From Legionella saoudiensis (GTDB taxonomy: Bacteria > Pseudomonadota > Gammaproteobacteria > Legionellales > Legionellaceae): a stretch of 64,000 nucleotides of DNA. The position numbers and the translations under genes are program-made. Below are positions 34,525-43,336 of this stretch, one piece after another; the stretch's first letter is position 1, and the number at the start of each line of letters is the position of its first letter. The stretch covers positions 620,001 through 684,000 of the forward strand of contig NZ_LN901324.1 of NCBI RefSeq assembly GCF_001465875.1, read 5' to 3'. The notes under the pieces are model-generated. The model saw only the letters and a program-made list of their open reading frames with translations. It was not told where the DNA came from and searched no databases.

Positions 34525-34794
34525 ATGAATAAGATTCTTGCTAAAGCAGGTATGTTTACTTTATTAATTAGTGTTTCTATTTATGGTTGGGCTAATGCGT
34601 GTATGCCTATTGCAAGAGCGTGCATGCAGAATGGCTATCATAAAGGTGGGGAAAAGGAGCACAAAGGTTTAGTAAAAGACTGCGTTCTTCCAGTAGTAAT
34701 GGGTTCTAAAACATTACCAAATACAAATTTTAGTCAGAACGAGCTTCAGGATTGCAAAGCAAAAATTGCTCAGAAAGTAAAAGGTAGAATGTAA
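34525..34794 (+). CDS. Small exported protein with four cysteines
   Basis: 89 residues. A signal peptide (cleavage expected after GWANA, near residue 25) leaves a ~64-residue basic mature protein with Cys26, Cys33, Cys53 and Cys77, probably two disulfides. Ribosome site AAAGGAATT. Not recognised; likely periplasmic or secreted. It follows paralogue B by about 100 bases with its own AT-rich upstream region, so probably its own transcript, ending at the double hairpin at 34809-34881. Confidence 0.65.
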   Translation: MNKILAKAGMFTLLISVSIYGWANACMPIARACMQNGYHKGGEKEHKGLVKDCVLPVVMGSKTLPNTNFSQNELQDCKAKIAQKVKGRM

Positions 34795-34808
34795 GATTAA
34801 GGGAGTAG

Positions 34809-34881
34809 TGTAGGCTGGGCTGATAAGCCCAGCACGTAGTTTTCTCTATTCCCAATGCTGGGCTTGCCAGCCCAGCCTACA
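34809..34881. repeat. Double GCTGGGCT/AGCCCAGC hairpin inside a perfect 14-bp inverted repeat
   Basis: TGTAGGCTGGGCTG (34809-34822) and CAGCCCAGCCTACA (34868-34881) are exact inverted repeats. Each end also forms its own hairpin: GCTGGGCT-GATA-AGCCCAGC and GCTGGGCT-TGCC-AGCCCAGC. The arms are identical to those of the hairpin at 11508-11527. A REP/BIME-like pair between convergent genes; it may also terminate both transcripts. Confidence 0.8.
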
Positions 34882-34892
34882 TTAAACGTGTT

Positions 34893-36008
34893 TTACGCTT
34901 TTTGTAGTGATTCAATTACTGCACCTAAAAAGCGAGTTGCCTCACCTCCAGTTGCAGCTCTATGATCAAAACTAAGTGATAAGGGCAGAAGGTTATGCAC
35001 CTCAACAGTCCCATTATCATTGGCAACAACACCCTTATAGAGTCTTCCTACAGCCAAAATAGCAACCATTGGCGGAACAATAATAGGGCTTGCAAATCGC
35101 CCTGCAAATTTTCCAAAATTAGAAAGCGTAATGGTGGCGCCTTTTAATTTATCAGCACCAATTTCTCGATTTGCCACAGAGGTTTTAAATTCATTAATTG
35201 TTTGGCGTAATTCTGCATCAGAACATTTTGCCGCGTCATGGATAACCGGTACAAATAATCCTTCATCATTATCCATAGCAAGGCCAAGATGTACCTCTTT
35301 AAAACATTGGCGAGCACCATGTTTCGTATCAAACCAGGCATTCATTGCAGGTTCTTTTTCCGCGGCATGAATTAGGGCGCGAATTAAACGTACAGTAATA
35401 TCCGTCCCAGGTTGCCAGCTATGGATATCTGCTTCGTCAAAAATGCTAACAGGAACTACTTCGGTATGGGATTGTACCATGCTATTTAGCATTGCACGTC
35501 GCACACCACGCAGAGGCTCATACCCTACAGGCACTTGGGAGTTTTTATCTGCTTGCGCTTGCACATCATCACGGGTAATCATGCCAAACTCACCGCTGCC
35601 TTTTAAGGTGGATAAATCGACACCTAATTTTTTAGCAAGCATTTTCACGGCAGGAGTTGCTTTAACTCGAGCCTTGCCAGAATGATGTATGCCTACTACA
35701 AAATTATCTTCGCTAACTTCACTGCTTTCTTCTAAATTACCAACTACCGTACCTTTATCAGCTGGTTTTGCAGCATTTGACTCAAATGCAACCAAGGGTT
35801 CGCCTGTTTTAATCACATCACCAGGTTTACCAAATAACTTACCAATAACACCGCTTTGGGGGCAGGGAACATCAACTACTGCTTTTGCTGTTTCCATAGA
35901 AACAAGCGGTTGATCGGTTACAACTACATCACCTTCCTTGACAAACCACTCATGAATTTCAGCATCAGGTAAACCTTCACCTAAATCAGGCAGATTAAAA
36001 ATATTCAT
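34893..36008 (-). CDS. 2-oxoacid dehydrogenase E2 (dihydrolipoamide acyltransferase)
   Basis: 371 residues with one lipoyl domain (lipoyl-lysine Lys42 in METAKAVVD), a subunit-binding domain (TPAVKMLAKKLGVDLS, about 118-150) and the acyltransferase domain ending with the catalytic His349 in SFDHRAATGG. It transfers the acyl group from the E1 product to CoA. Last gene of a three-gene minus-strand operon; no E3 follows, so lipoamide dehydrogenase must come from elsewhere. Split E1 and short E2 fit a branched-chain or a Gram-positive-type pyruvate complex; the substrate is not decided by sequence. Confidence 0.9.
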   Translation of the reverse strand: MNIFNLPDLGEGLPDAEIHEWFVKEGDVVVTDQPLVSMETAKAVVDVPCPQSGVIGKLFGKPGDVIKTGEPLVAFESNAAKPADKGTVVGNLEESSEVSEDNFVVGIHHSGKARVKATPAVKMLAKKLGVDLSTLKGSGEFGMITRDDVQAQADKNSQVPVGYEPLRGVRRAMLNSMVQSHTEVVPVSIFDEADIHSWQPGTDITVRLIRALIHAAEKEPAMNAWFDTKHGARQCFKEVHLGLAMDNDEGLFVPVIHDAAKCSDAELRQTINEFKTSVANREIGADKLKGATITLSNFGKFAGRFASPIIVPPMVAILAVGRLYKGVVANDNGTVEVHNLLPLSLSFDHRAATGGEATRFLGAVIESLQKA

Positions 36009-36010
36009 TA

Positions 36011-36985
36011 TTACTCCATTATGCTCATAACACTGTTTTTAATACGTGCAACACTCGGGATGTATTGTTTCTCTAACTGGAAGTAGGGCATGACCGTATC
36101 GTAGCCTGTGACGCGTTGAACTGGAGCCATCAGATCAGCCATTAAATTTTCCATAATAAGCGCTGAAATCTCTGCGCCTACACCACAAGTTTTTGCTCCT
36201 TCATGAACAATAACGCAACGCCCTGTTTTTTCCACAGAGGCAAGAATCGTTTCGATATCTAAGGGTTTTATTGTTGCAACATCAATGAGCTCACAGGAAA
36301 TACCTTCATCTTCAAGCTGCTTCACTGCTTGTTGAGTTTCGTGCAAACTAGCACCCCAAGTAATCAGCGTTACATCATCACCCTGTTTTAATGTAAAGCA
36401 CTTGCCAATAGGTAAGGCTTCTCCATTATCCTCAACGGGTTGTTTTACTAGACGATAAATACGTTTAGGCTCAAGGAAAATAACGGGATCAGGATTACGC
36501 ATGGCGGCAAGCAATAAGCCGTAAGCTCTTTTCGGTGATGAGGGGATTACTACCTGTAAACCTGGAATATGGGCAAATAATGCTTCGGTACTTTCTGAAT
36601 GATGCTCTGGTGCTCTAATTCCACCGCCAAAGGGCGCACGAAACACCAATGGGCAACTTAAACGGCCACGAGTACGGTTACGCATACGCGCTGCATGAGA
36701 AATGATCTGGTTCATTGCCGGATAAATAAATCCCATAAATTGGAATTCAGCTACAGGTTTTAAACCTTGTAATGACATACCAATTGCTAATCCTGCAATC
36801 ATGGATTCAGCGAGTGGTGAGTCAAATACTCTTTTTTCCCCAAATTGTTCTTGTAAACCGGCTGTCGCGCGGAAAACGCCTCCATTTTTACCTACGTCTT
36901 CACCAAAAACAACCACATTTTCGTCATGGGCTAACTCATAAGCTAAGGCCTGAGTAACCGCTTCAATTAAGGTAATATCAGGCAT
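36011..36985 (-). CDS. 2-oxoacid dehydrogenase E1 component, beta subunit
   Basis: 324 residues from the ATG of MPDITLIEAVTQAL, which has GGAGG eight bases upstream; an earlier in-frame start lies inside the E1-alpha gene. Typical beta-subunit segments: VVFGEDVGKNGGVFRAT, FDSPLAESMIAGLAIG, PEHHSESTEALFAHIPG and the transketolase C-terminal domain with VIVHEGAKTCGVGAEI. It overlaps E1-alpha by 8 bases and ends 2 bases before E2, so the three subunits are tightly coupled. Confidence 0.92.
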   Translation of the reverse strand: MPDITLIEAVTQALAYELAHDENVVVFGEDVGKNGGVFRATAGLQEQFGEKRVFDSPLAESMIAGLAIGMSLQGLKPVAEFQFMGFIYPAMNQIISHAARMRNRTRGRLSCPLVFRAPFGGGIRAPEHHSESTEALFAHIPGLQVVIPSSPKRAYGLLLAAMRNPDPVIFLEPKRIYRLVKQPVEDNGEALPIGKCFTLKQGDDVTLITWGASLHETQQAVKQLEDEGISCELIDVATIKPLDIETILASVEKTGRCVIVHEGAKTCGVGAEISALIMENLMADLMAPVQRVTGYDTVMPYFQLEKQYIPSVARIKNSVMSIME

Positions 36986-38051
36986 GAGATGCTTCCTCCA
37001 TAGCGATTGCACGTTGTTCCACTAAATAGTCTGGTAATTCTGCAAAATGGTAATCGAAGATGCTGCTAATTGGTTGTGGTGTTCTACTAAGGTATTCATC
37101 CACTGCTTTCTCAACTTCAGCAGCACAGTGCATTACTAATTGCTCTTCTTCTGCAGCACTCCAGAGGTTGTTTTGTACCAAGTATTCCTTGAAGCGAGCA
37201 ATAGGCTCTTTGGGTTTGGCTTGCTCTACTTCCGCTGAAGGTTGATAGCGAGTCGCATCATCAGCAGTCGTGTGGTCGGATAAACGATAAGACATGGCTT
37301 CAATCAATGTGGGGCCTTCGCCACGGCGCGCTTTCTCAATAGCATCACCAATCACCTGGCGTGTTGCTAAAATATCGTTACCGTCAATTTGCAAGCCAGA
37401 AAATCCTGCCGCTATGGCTTTTTGGGCAATTGTCTCTGTGCCGGTTTGCTTGTCTCTAGGTACGGATATAGCCCATTGGTTATTGTTTACTACAAAAACA
37501 ACGGGTAACTTCCAAGTACCGGCTACGTTAATAGCTTCATAGAAATCGCCTTCAGAGGTTCCACCCTCACCAATACATACTACCGCTACTCGTGGTTCAT
37601 TTCGGTATTGGAACGCAAAGGCAACTCCGGTAGCATGTAAACATTGGGATGCAATAGGTACGCAAATAGGTAAATCCTGGGACTTGCAGGCAAAATCACT
37701 GCCGCGCTCATCGCCACCCCAATAAGTTAGAATCTCTGACATTTTTACGCCACGCTGAATTTGCGCTGCGTAATCACGATAATAGGGTACAAGCACATCC
37801 TCAGGCTTCATCGCATGGCCTATAGCAGTAGAAATCGCCTCTTGGCCATTAATTGGGGCATAAGTCCCCATTTTACCTGTCCTTTGTAATGCAATTGCTT
37901 TCTTATCAAAAGTTCGTGTAAGCACCATGACTCGATAAAGTTCTTTAAGCGCTTCCACGTTACTGGCAAAAGCAGGAAGTTCCCCTGCTAATTTGCCTTG
38001 TTCATTTAGAAATTGAGTATATGTAATATCAAATTGAGCAACCGTTGCCAT
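36978..38051 (-). CDS. 2-oxoacid dehydrogenase E1 component, alpha subunit
   Basis: 357 residues from the ATG of MATVAQFDITYTQF, preceded by AAGGAG. The thiamine-diphosphate motif runs from GEGGTSEGDFYEA to VVFVVNNNQ; GEG replaces the more usual GDG, as in several family members. The phosphorylation-loop region YRLSDHTTADDATRY is conserved. With E1-beta it decarboxylates a 2-oxoacid (pyruvate or branched-chain). First gene of the operon, divergent from pabB across about 80 bases. Confidence 0.92.
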   Translation of the reverse strand: MATVAQFDITYTQFLNEQGKLAGELPAFASNVEALKELYRVMVLTRTFDKKAIALQRTGKMGTYAPINGQEAISTAIGHAMKPEDVLVPYYRDYAAQIQRGVKMSEILTYWGGDERGSDFACKSQDLPICVPIASQCLHATGVAFAFQYRNEPRVAVVCIGEGGTSEGDFYEAINVAGTWKLPVVFVVNNNQWAISVPRDKQTGTETIAQKAIAAGFSGLQIDGNDILATRQVIGDAIEKARRGEGPTLIEAMSYRLSDHTTADDATRYQPSAEVEQAKPKEPIARFKEYLVQNNLWSAAEEEQLVMHCAAEVEKAVDEYLSRTPQPISSIFDYHFAELPDYLVEQRAIAMEEASHA

Positions 38052-38129
38052 ACATGGCTCCTTGTCAACAAAGCGTTTGCATAGCATACTCACAAATTAA
38101 TGTAAAAACCAGTTAATTATTTGTAGCAA

Positions 38130-39467
38130 ATGACGAGAAATATTATAAAGCAACCAATGCTCTTGAAGCTCAATTATTTCCCTTTAATGCAAGAGTATTA
38201 TCAGAAATTATGCCACTTACCTGGATTTGTGCTTTTGGAAAGTACAGACCGTTCTCAAGGACGTTATGACTTAGTAAGCGCCTACCCCTATGACCGGTTT
38301 AGAATCGACAATCAAACACAAAATATCCTCGAAGCATTATCCCAGTTACGAGAGATTTTAACCGTGCAAGCTTCAGAGGCTGACCTGCCATTTCAAGGTG
38401 GTGCAATAGGTTATATTTCTTATGATTTAGGCGCTCAGTTAGTGGGTATTAAATCGTTTTCACAATCCAGTTTAGAGACAATGCCCTTATTGGATTTAGG
38501 ACTTTATGATTGGGCGATTATTGTGGATCATGAGCTCAAGAAAGTAACTTTATTTGCTGCGAATACACAGCCTTCAACCCAAGCGATTCTTGATGAGATT
38601 CTCACTTTATGGAATAGTGGGCAGAGCGAGCCAAGCAAGGCAGTGTTAACTAGTGATTTTAGTCCCTTAATTTCAAAAGATGCATACCAACAGGCATTTA
38701 ACTCAATTCATCAATCCTTGGTAACCGGAAGATGTTATCAAACCAATTTAACCCAGCCATTTCATGCGAAATATGAAGGGGACAGTTGGGCTTTTTATCA
38801 AAAAGTAAGTCGTAAAAATCCAGTTCCTTTTTCGGCTTTTTTACGAATGCAAGATGCGGATATTTTGAGTTTTTCGCCTGAGCGCTTTCTCCTTTATGAT
38901 GAAGGGAGATTGCTTACCTCTCCCATTAAAGGAACTATAGGGCGTTCAACAGACCCCATTGAAGATCAACGTTTAAAAAATGAATTGGAAGCAAGCGAGA
39001 AAAACAGGGCTGAAAATGTCATGATCGTTGATTTATTGCGAAACGATCTGGGTAAAATAGCGAAACCTGGCTCTGTGCATGTAACCTCTTTATGTGCTAT
39101 TGAAAGCTACAATTCAGTACATCATTTAGTAAGCACTATTGAAGCTCAATGCTTAGATACAATTCACCCTTTAGACGCATTTTTATCTTGCTTTCCTGGT
39201 GGTTCAATTACTGGGGCACCTAAAATTGAATCCATGCATATTATTAGCCAAGAAGAACCTTATGCACGAGGTGTTTATTGTGGATCCATTGGCTATTTCT
39301 CCCGGCATGGATATTTTGATACAAACATTGCCATTCGAACTGTAACGGCTAAAAATAATCTATTACATCTTGCTGCGGGTGGTGGAATAGTTATTGACTC
39401 CAACTGTGAAGACGAATATCGTGAATGTTTCCTCAAAATTGCGGCGATAATTAATGGACTTAAGTGA
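38130..39467 (+). CDS. pabB: Para-aminobenzoate synthase component I
   Basis: 445 residues of the chorismate-binding family. Signatures: GRCYQTNLTQPFHA, SFSPERFLL, SPIKGTIGRS, NRAENVMIVDLLRNDLG, CFPGGSITGAPKIESM and GGGIVIDSNCEDEYRE. These fit PabB better than TrpE: KGT and the preceding TSPIKGTIGR include the lysine that forms the PabB intermediate. It makes 4-amino-4-deoxychorismate for folate with a PabA glutaminase, which is not in this window. The start is uncertain; a second ATG lies nine codons in. It overlaps the next gene by 14 bases. Confidence 0.9.
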   Translation: MTRNIIKQPMLLKLNYFPLMQEYYQKLCHLPGFVLLESTDRSQGRYDLVSAYPYDRFRIDNQTQNILEALSQLREILTVQASEADLPFQGGAIGYISYDLGAQLVGIKSFSQSSLETMPLLDLGLYDWAIIVDHELKKVTLFAANTQPSTQAILDEILTLWNSGQSEPSKAVLTSDFSPLISKDAYQQAFNSIHQSLVTGRCYQTNLTQPFHAKYEGDSWAFYQKVSRKNPVPFSAFLRMQDADILSFSPERFLLYDEGRLLTSPIKGTIGRSTDPIEDQRLKNELEASEKNRAENVMIVDLLRNDLGKIAKPGSVHVTSLCAIESYNSVHHLVSTIEAQCLDTIHPLDAFLSCFPGGSITGAPKIESMHIISQEEPYARGVYCGSIGYFSRHGYFDTNIAIRTVTAKNNLLHLAAGGGIVIDSNCEDEYRECFLKIAAIINGLK

Positions 39468-39960
39468 ATTCAAGGATCGTTCTCCAATTTCTGCTGCGGT
39501 GATGGTTTTGTATGAACGTGCCACAGACTCGCTTATTTTAACAAAGCGTCGAGAAAATCTGCGTGCTCATCCTGGAGAGGTCTGTTTTCCTGGTGGAACC
39601 TGGGAGGAGGGAGATCCCGATTTATATGCTACTGGATTAAGAGAGTTGTATGAGGAGCTAGGAATTGCGGGCGAACGGGTTACTTTAATAAGGGCACTAG
39701 ATCCTCAGCCCACCTTATTAGGTAAGATAATTCAGCCTTGGTTTGCTCACATTGAATCGGTTAATCCTTATCAGATAAATCCCGATGAAGTAGCGCGATT
39801 AGTCATGATTCCTATGCCTTTGGTGCAATCGGCGAAAAACTATAAGGATATAATCGTTGAGCGAGGGCGCTTTCGCTTTAAAAGCTGTGAGTTTGCTTTT
39901 AATGAGGATTGGGTTTGGGGCGCTACGGCGAAGATCATGAAGCAATTGGTTGTTGATTAA
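39454..39960 (+). CDS. nudL: NUDIX CoA pyrophosphatase, NudL-like
   Basis: 168 residues. The CoA-hydrolase motif LILTKRRENLRAHPGEVCFP leads into the Nudix box GGTWEEGDPDLYATGLREL with YEELGI. As in E. coli NudL, the position of the first acidic Nudix residue holds Asp. It cleaves CoA and acyl-CoA to phosphopantetheine and 3',5'-ADP in the cytoplasm. It overlaps the pabB end by 14 bases. Confidence 0.88.
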   Translation: MDLSEFKDRSPISAAVMVLYERATDSLILTKRRENLRAHPGEVCFPGGTWEEGDPDLYATGLRELYEELGIAGERVTLIRALDPQPTLLGKIIQPWFAHIESVNPYQINPDEVARLVMIPMPLVQSAKNYKDIIVERGRFRFKSCEFAFNEDWVWGATAKIMKQLVVD

Positions 39961-39972
39961 TAAACATATTGG

Positions 39973-40056
39973 AAGCGTTCACAAAATGTCTACCTTTACA
40001 GCAACGACAGCAGTTTTTTATTTAATTTTAATAGAATAGATACAGGGTGAACGCTT
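39973..40056. repeat. 84-bp element with AAGCGTTCAC/GTGAACGCTT terminal inverted repeats
   Basis: Perfect 10-bp inverted ends (39973-39982 and 40047-40056). They match the ends of the elements at 20.5 and 54.8 kb (TAAGCGTTCACG/CGTGAACGCTTA), but the interior is different and AT-rich. This fits a non-autonomous transposable element (MITE) of the same group with another core. It begins 12 bases after the nudL stop. Confidence 0.65.
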
Positions 40057-40167
40057 ATAACGTATTAGGATATAGAAAAGATCGTAGCAACTGTTTTGCA
40101 TTTCCTTTCAAGACAGTTGCTACATTAAATTAGTACATCTTCATCGAGCATAAGCTTGTTAAATAAA

Positions 40168-41823
40168 TTATTTCAACGCACGACGCAAAATCTTGCCCAC
40201 ATTCGTTTTGGGAAGCTCATCAAAGAACTCAACGATTTTGGGAACTTTATAGGCAGTCAAATGCTCACGACAATAAGCAATTACCGCTTCCGCAGTTAAA
40301 TTAGGATCTTTTCGTACAATACAGGCTTTTACACGCTCCCCTGATTCCGTATCGGGTACACCAACCACCCCAACTTCCAAAACTCCAGGGTGCATGCTAA
40401 TTACCTGCTCTACTTCATTAGGGTACACATTGAATCCAGAAACCAGAAGCATGTCTTTTTTTCTATCAACCAGATAGATATAACCTTCTTCATCCATCCT
40501 ACCAATATCGCCAGTTTTTAAATAACCTGATTTGGTAAAAACTAAGGCAGTTTCATCAGGGCGTTTCCAATATCCAGGTGTAACTTGAGGACCTTTAATG
40601 CAAATTTCTCCACTGGTACCAATAGGTACCTCATTTTCATTATCATCAAGTATTAAAATGTCTGTTGATGGAAGAGGTAGGCCGATGCTGCCGTTATAAT
40701 CAGAAAGTGTCATTGGATTTATGGTTGCTGCAGGACTTGTTTCGGTTAGTCCATAAGCCTCCAATATACGGGACTTGGTTACTTCTCGCCAGCGTAGGGC
40801 AACACTTTTTTGTAAGGCCATTCCACCTGATAATGATAATCTTAACTTGCTGAAATCCACCTCTTTGAATTGAGGATGATTTAGTAAGCCATTGAATAAA
40901 GTATTAACTCCAGTAATGGTGGTGAAGCCGCAATTTTTTATTTCTTTAATAAAGTGCTTCATGTCCCTAGGGTTGGTAATTAATATGTTTTTTGCCCCCA
41001 TTTTCATAAAGGTCAAGCAATTCGCTGTTAGGGAGAAAATATGGTACAGAGGTAAGGCAGTGACTATGACTTCTTTTTCTTCTTGTAACGCGGGAGATAT
41101 CCACGCATAGGCTTGTAACAAATTAGCTACCAAATTCCCATGCGTTAAAATTGCGCCTTTAGCGACTCCGGTTGTTCCACCGGTATATTGCAGGAAAGCA
41201 ATGTCATTATGATCTAAATCAACCTTATGCAAGGTCGATTGTTTTCCTTCAAGTAAGGCATAGTTAAATGCCACGGCATGTGGAATATCATAAGTAGGGA
41301 CCATCTTTTTGACATATTTAACAACCGCATTAACAATAAAGCGTTTTATTGGAGGAAATAAATCGCCGATTTGCGTTATGATAACGTGTTTTATAGTTGG
41401 GGTAGAGGGTAATGCGTTTTGAACTGTTTTGGCAAAGTTAGCGACCACAACAATCGCCTCAGCGCCTGCATCATTCATTTGATGAATCACTTCATCAGTT
41501 GTATATAAAGGATTTGTATTAACTACAACATAGCCCGCCAGTAAAATACCAAAAATTGCAACGGGATATTGTAGCAGGTTAGGCATCATAATGCCGATGC
41601 GAGCTCCTTTTTCCAAATTAAGCTGTTGGAGGTAGGCTGCAAAACTGTGGCTTAGTTCTTCTAATTCAGCAAAAGTAATTTCGCAACCCAAATTGGCATA
41701 AGCGATTTTTTCTGCATGATTAGTGCATGATTCTTTGAACAAAGCGACAAGGGAAGAGTATTGACTGGGGTCAATTTCATGTGGAACGCCATTCTGATAT
41801 TGTTCAAACCACCGTTTATCCAC
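40168..41823 (-). CDS. fadD: Long-chain-fatty-acid--CoA ligase
   Basis: 551 residues of the AMP-forming ligase family. The P-loop-like motif is LQYTGGTTGVAKGAILTH, motif II LEAYGLTETSPAATINP, the FACS signature region GYLKTGDIGRMDEEGYIY, then DRKKDMLLVSGFNVYPNEVE and a C-terminal catalytic lysine in LPKTNVGKILRRAL. It activates fatty acids at the inner membrane face for beta-oxidation or phospholipid synthesis. Single gene, divergent from minC. Confidence 0.93.
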   Translation of the reverse strand: MDKRWFEQYQNGVPHEIDPSQYSSLVALFKESCTNHAEKIAYANLGCEITFAELEELSHSFAAYLQQLNLEKGARIGIMMPNLLQYPVAIFGILLAGYVVVNTNPLYTTDEVIHQMNDAGAEAIVVVANFAKTVQNALPSTPTIKHVIITQIGDLFPPIKRFIVNAVVKYVKKMVPTYDIPHAVAFNYALLEGKQSTLHKVDLDHNDIAFLQYTGGTTGVAKGAILTHGNLVANLLQAYAWISPALQEEKEVIVTALPLYHIFSLTANCLTFMKMGAKNILITNPRDMKHFIKEIKNCGFTTITGVNTLFNGLLNHPQFKEVDFSKLRLSLSGGMALQKSVALRWREVTKSRILEAYGLTETSPAATINPMTLSDYNGSIGLPLPSTDILILDDNENEVPIGTSGEICIKGPQVTPGYWKRPDETALVFTKSGYLKTGDIGRMDEEGYIYLVDRKKDMLLVSGFNVYPNEVEQVISMHPGVLEVGVVGVPDTESGERVKACIVRKDPNLTAEAVIAYCREHLTAYKVPKIVEFFDELPKTNVGKILRRALK

Positions 41824-41894
41824 CTTAATATCCTTCTGTTATTGTTTTTCACATGTTAGTATAAACAAAAAATCTGGTTATGGATATCATACTC

Positions 41895-42599
41895 ATGAGT
41901 GAAAATACAACACAAACTCAAGCATTTAAGCTTAAAGGCCGGCTATACACCTTCACTGTTTTACAAGTGTTAAATACGGATAGTGAAGTTTTTGCACAGC
42001 AATTGGTTGAAACTATAACAAGAGCTCCTAAGCTTTTTGACCGAACTCCAGTTGTTTTTGATCTTGCCGCAGTACATCAGTTAGAGTTTGATTTAAATGC
42101 CTTAATTCAAGCTGCACGTACTAATGGAATGATTCCCGTTGCTATTCAGGGCGGAAGTTCTTTACATGATACATTGGCTCAATGTCAGGGATTAGCTGTA
42201 TTGCATGCTTCTACGACCCAAGATAAGCCAATTATTGAACGTTCTATTGAACCCTCTCAACCGCAGCAGCCTGAGGCATCCAAAACTAAATTATTAACCA
42301 CGCCAGTTCGTTCCGGGCAACAATTTGTGGCTAAAAATGCTGATTTAATTGTGACTTCTTCCGTAAGCCATGGAGCTGAATTATTAGCTGACGGTTCAAT
42401 CCATGTTTATGGAGCCTTGCGTGGCAGAGCTTTAGCTGGAATTTCAGGCGATAAAGAAGCACGCATTTTTTGTCAATCATTAGAAGCAGAGCTGGTATCA
42501 ATTGCTGGATTTTATCGTTTAAGTGATGCCATTGAGCCGCATAATGGTCCATGCCAGATTTACTTGTTGGATGATCACATCCACATCGAGCCTTTATGA
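41895..42599 (+). CDS. minC: Septum site-determining protein MinC
   Basis: About 234 residues. An N-terminal domain (FKLKGRLYTFTVLQVLN) and a C-terminal beta-helix (SVSHGAELLADGSIHVYGALRGRALAGISGD region, residues ~150-230) are typical of MinC, the FtsZ inhibitor. The start is uncertain: an in-frame ATG at 41880 would add five residues; MSENTTQTQ was preferred by length. MinD and MinE are not next to it, unlike in E. coli. It shares ATGA with lpxH. Confidence 0.92.
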   Translation: MSENTTQTQAFKLKGRLYTFTVLQVLNTDSEVFAQQLVETITRAPKLFDRTPVVFDLAAVHQLEFDLNALIQAARTNGMIPVAIQGGSSLHDTLAQCQGLAVLHASTTQDKPIIERSIEPSQPQQPEASKTKLLTTPVRSGQQFVAKNADLIVTSSVSHGAELLADGSIHVYGALRGRALAGISGDKEARIFCQSLEAELVSIAGFYRLSDAIEPHNGPCQIYLLDDHIHIEPL

Positions 42600-43315
42600 T
42601 TGATGCTGTTTTTATTTCTGATCTTCATTTGCATCCGGAAGAATACGGCATTCAGGCTCATTTTGAATCCTTCCTCAAATGGGCCCTACAGCATTCAGTA
42701 AAAAATATTTATATTCTAGGTGACTTTTTTCATGCCTGGGCTGGTGATGATACTCTAAATGATTGGAGTAGCGGCATCGCAGAACAATTACATGCATTAA
42801 CACGGCAAGGGATTAATTTGTTTTATATGCATGGAAATCGAGATTTTTTATTAGGCAAACGTTTTGCTCAATTGGCAGGATGGACTGTTTTAAAAGAGCC
42901 CACGATTATTCATTTAGATAATGAAAAAATAATGTTGGTACATGGCGATCGTTACTGTACTAAAGATGTGGCTCACCAACGCTTTAGGCTGCTTACTCGG
43001 AATAAAATTTTTCCGGCTTTATTTTTAAGCTTATCACCAAAATATCGCGAGCGTTTGGTAAATCAGGTACGCAGCCGTAGTCAAAACAATGTGAGTAAAT
43101 CCATGGAGCAAATGGATGTGGTTACGGAGTCAGTAATTCGACATATGCAAGAGCATGGAGTTACTAAGTTGATCCACGGACATACTCATAAGCCCGGTAT
43201 AACAATCTATCCGATAGGGCAAGAAGAATTTACACGTTATGTGCTTAGTGATTGGGATGACAATCCCAAGCTGTTATGTTATGATGCAAACGGGCTTTAT
43301 TTTACCCATATGTGA
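42596..43315 (+). CDS. lpxH: UDP-2,3-diacylglucosamine diphosphatase LpxH
   Basis: 239 residues, calcineurin-like metallophosphatase. Metal-binding motifs: SDLHLHPE, GDFFHAWAGDD, GNRDFLLGKRF, VHGDRYCTKD and HGHTHKPG. It makes lipid X in lipid A synthesis at the inner membrane. Its start overlaps the minC stop (ATGA). The region encoding its last ~21 codons recurs in decayed form 1.16 kb downstream, evidence of a local duplication. Confidence 0.94.
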   Translation: MIDAVFISDLHLHPEEYGIQAHFESFLKWALQHSVKNIYILGDFFHAWAGDDTLNDWSSGIAEQLHALTRQGINLFYMHGNRDFLLGKRFAQLAGWTVLKEPTIIHLDNEKIMLVHGDRYCTKDVAHQRFRLLTRNKIFPALFLSLSPKYRERLVNQVRSRSQNNVSKSMEQMDVVTESVIRHMQEHGVTKLIHGHTHKPGITIYPIGQEEFTRYVLSDWDDNPKLLCYDANGLYFTHM

Positions 43316-43336
43316 TTCTTTCGATAGGAGCTAAAG

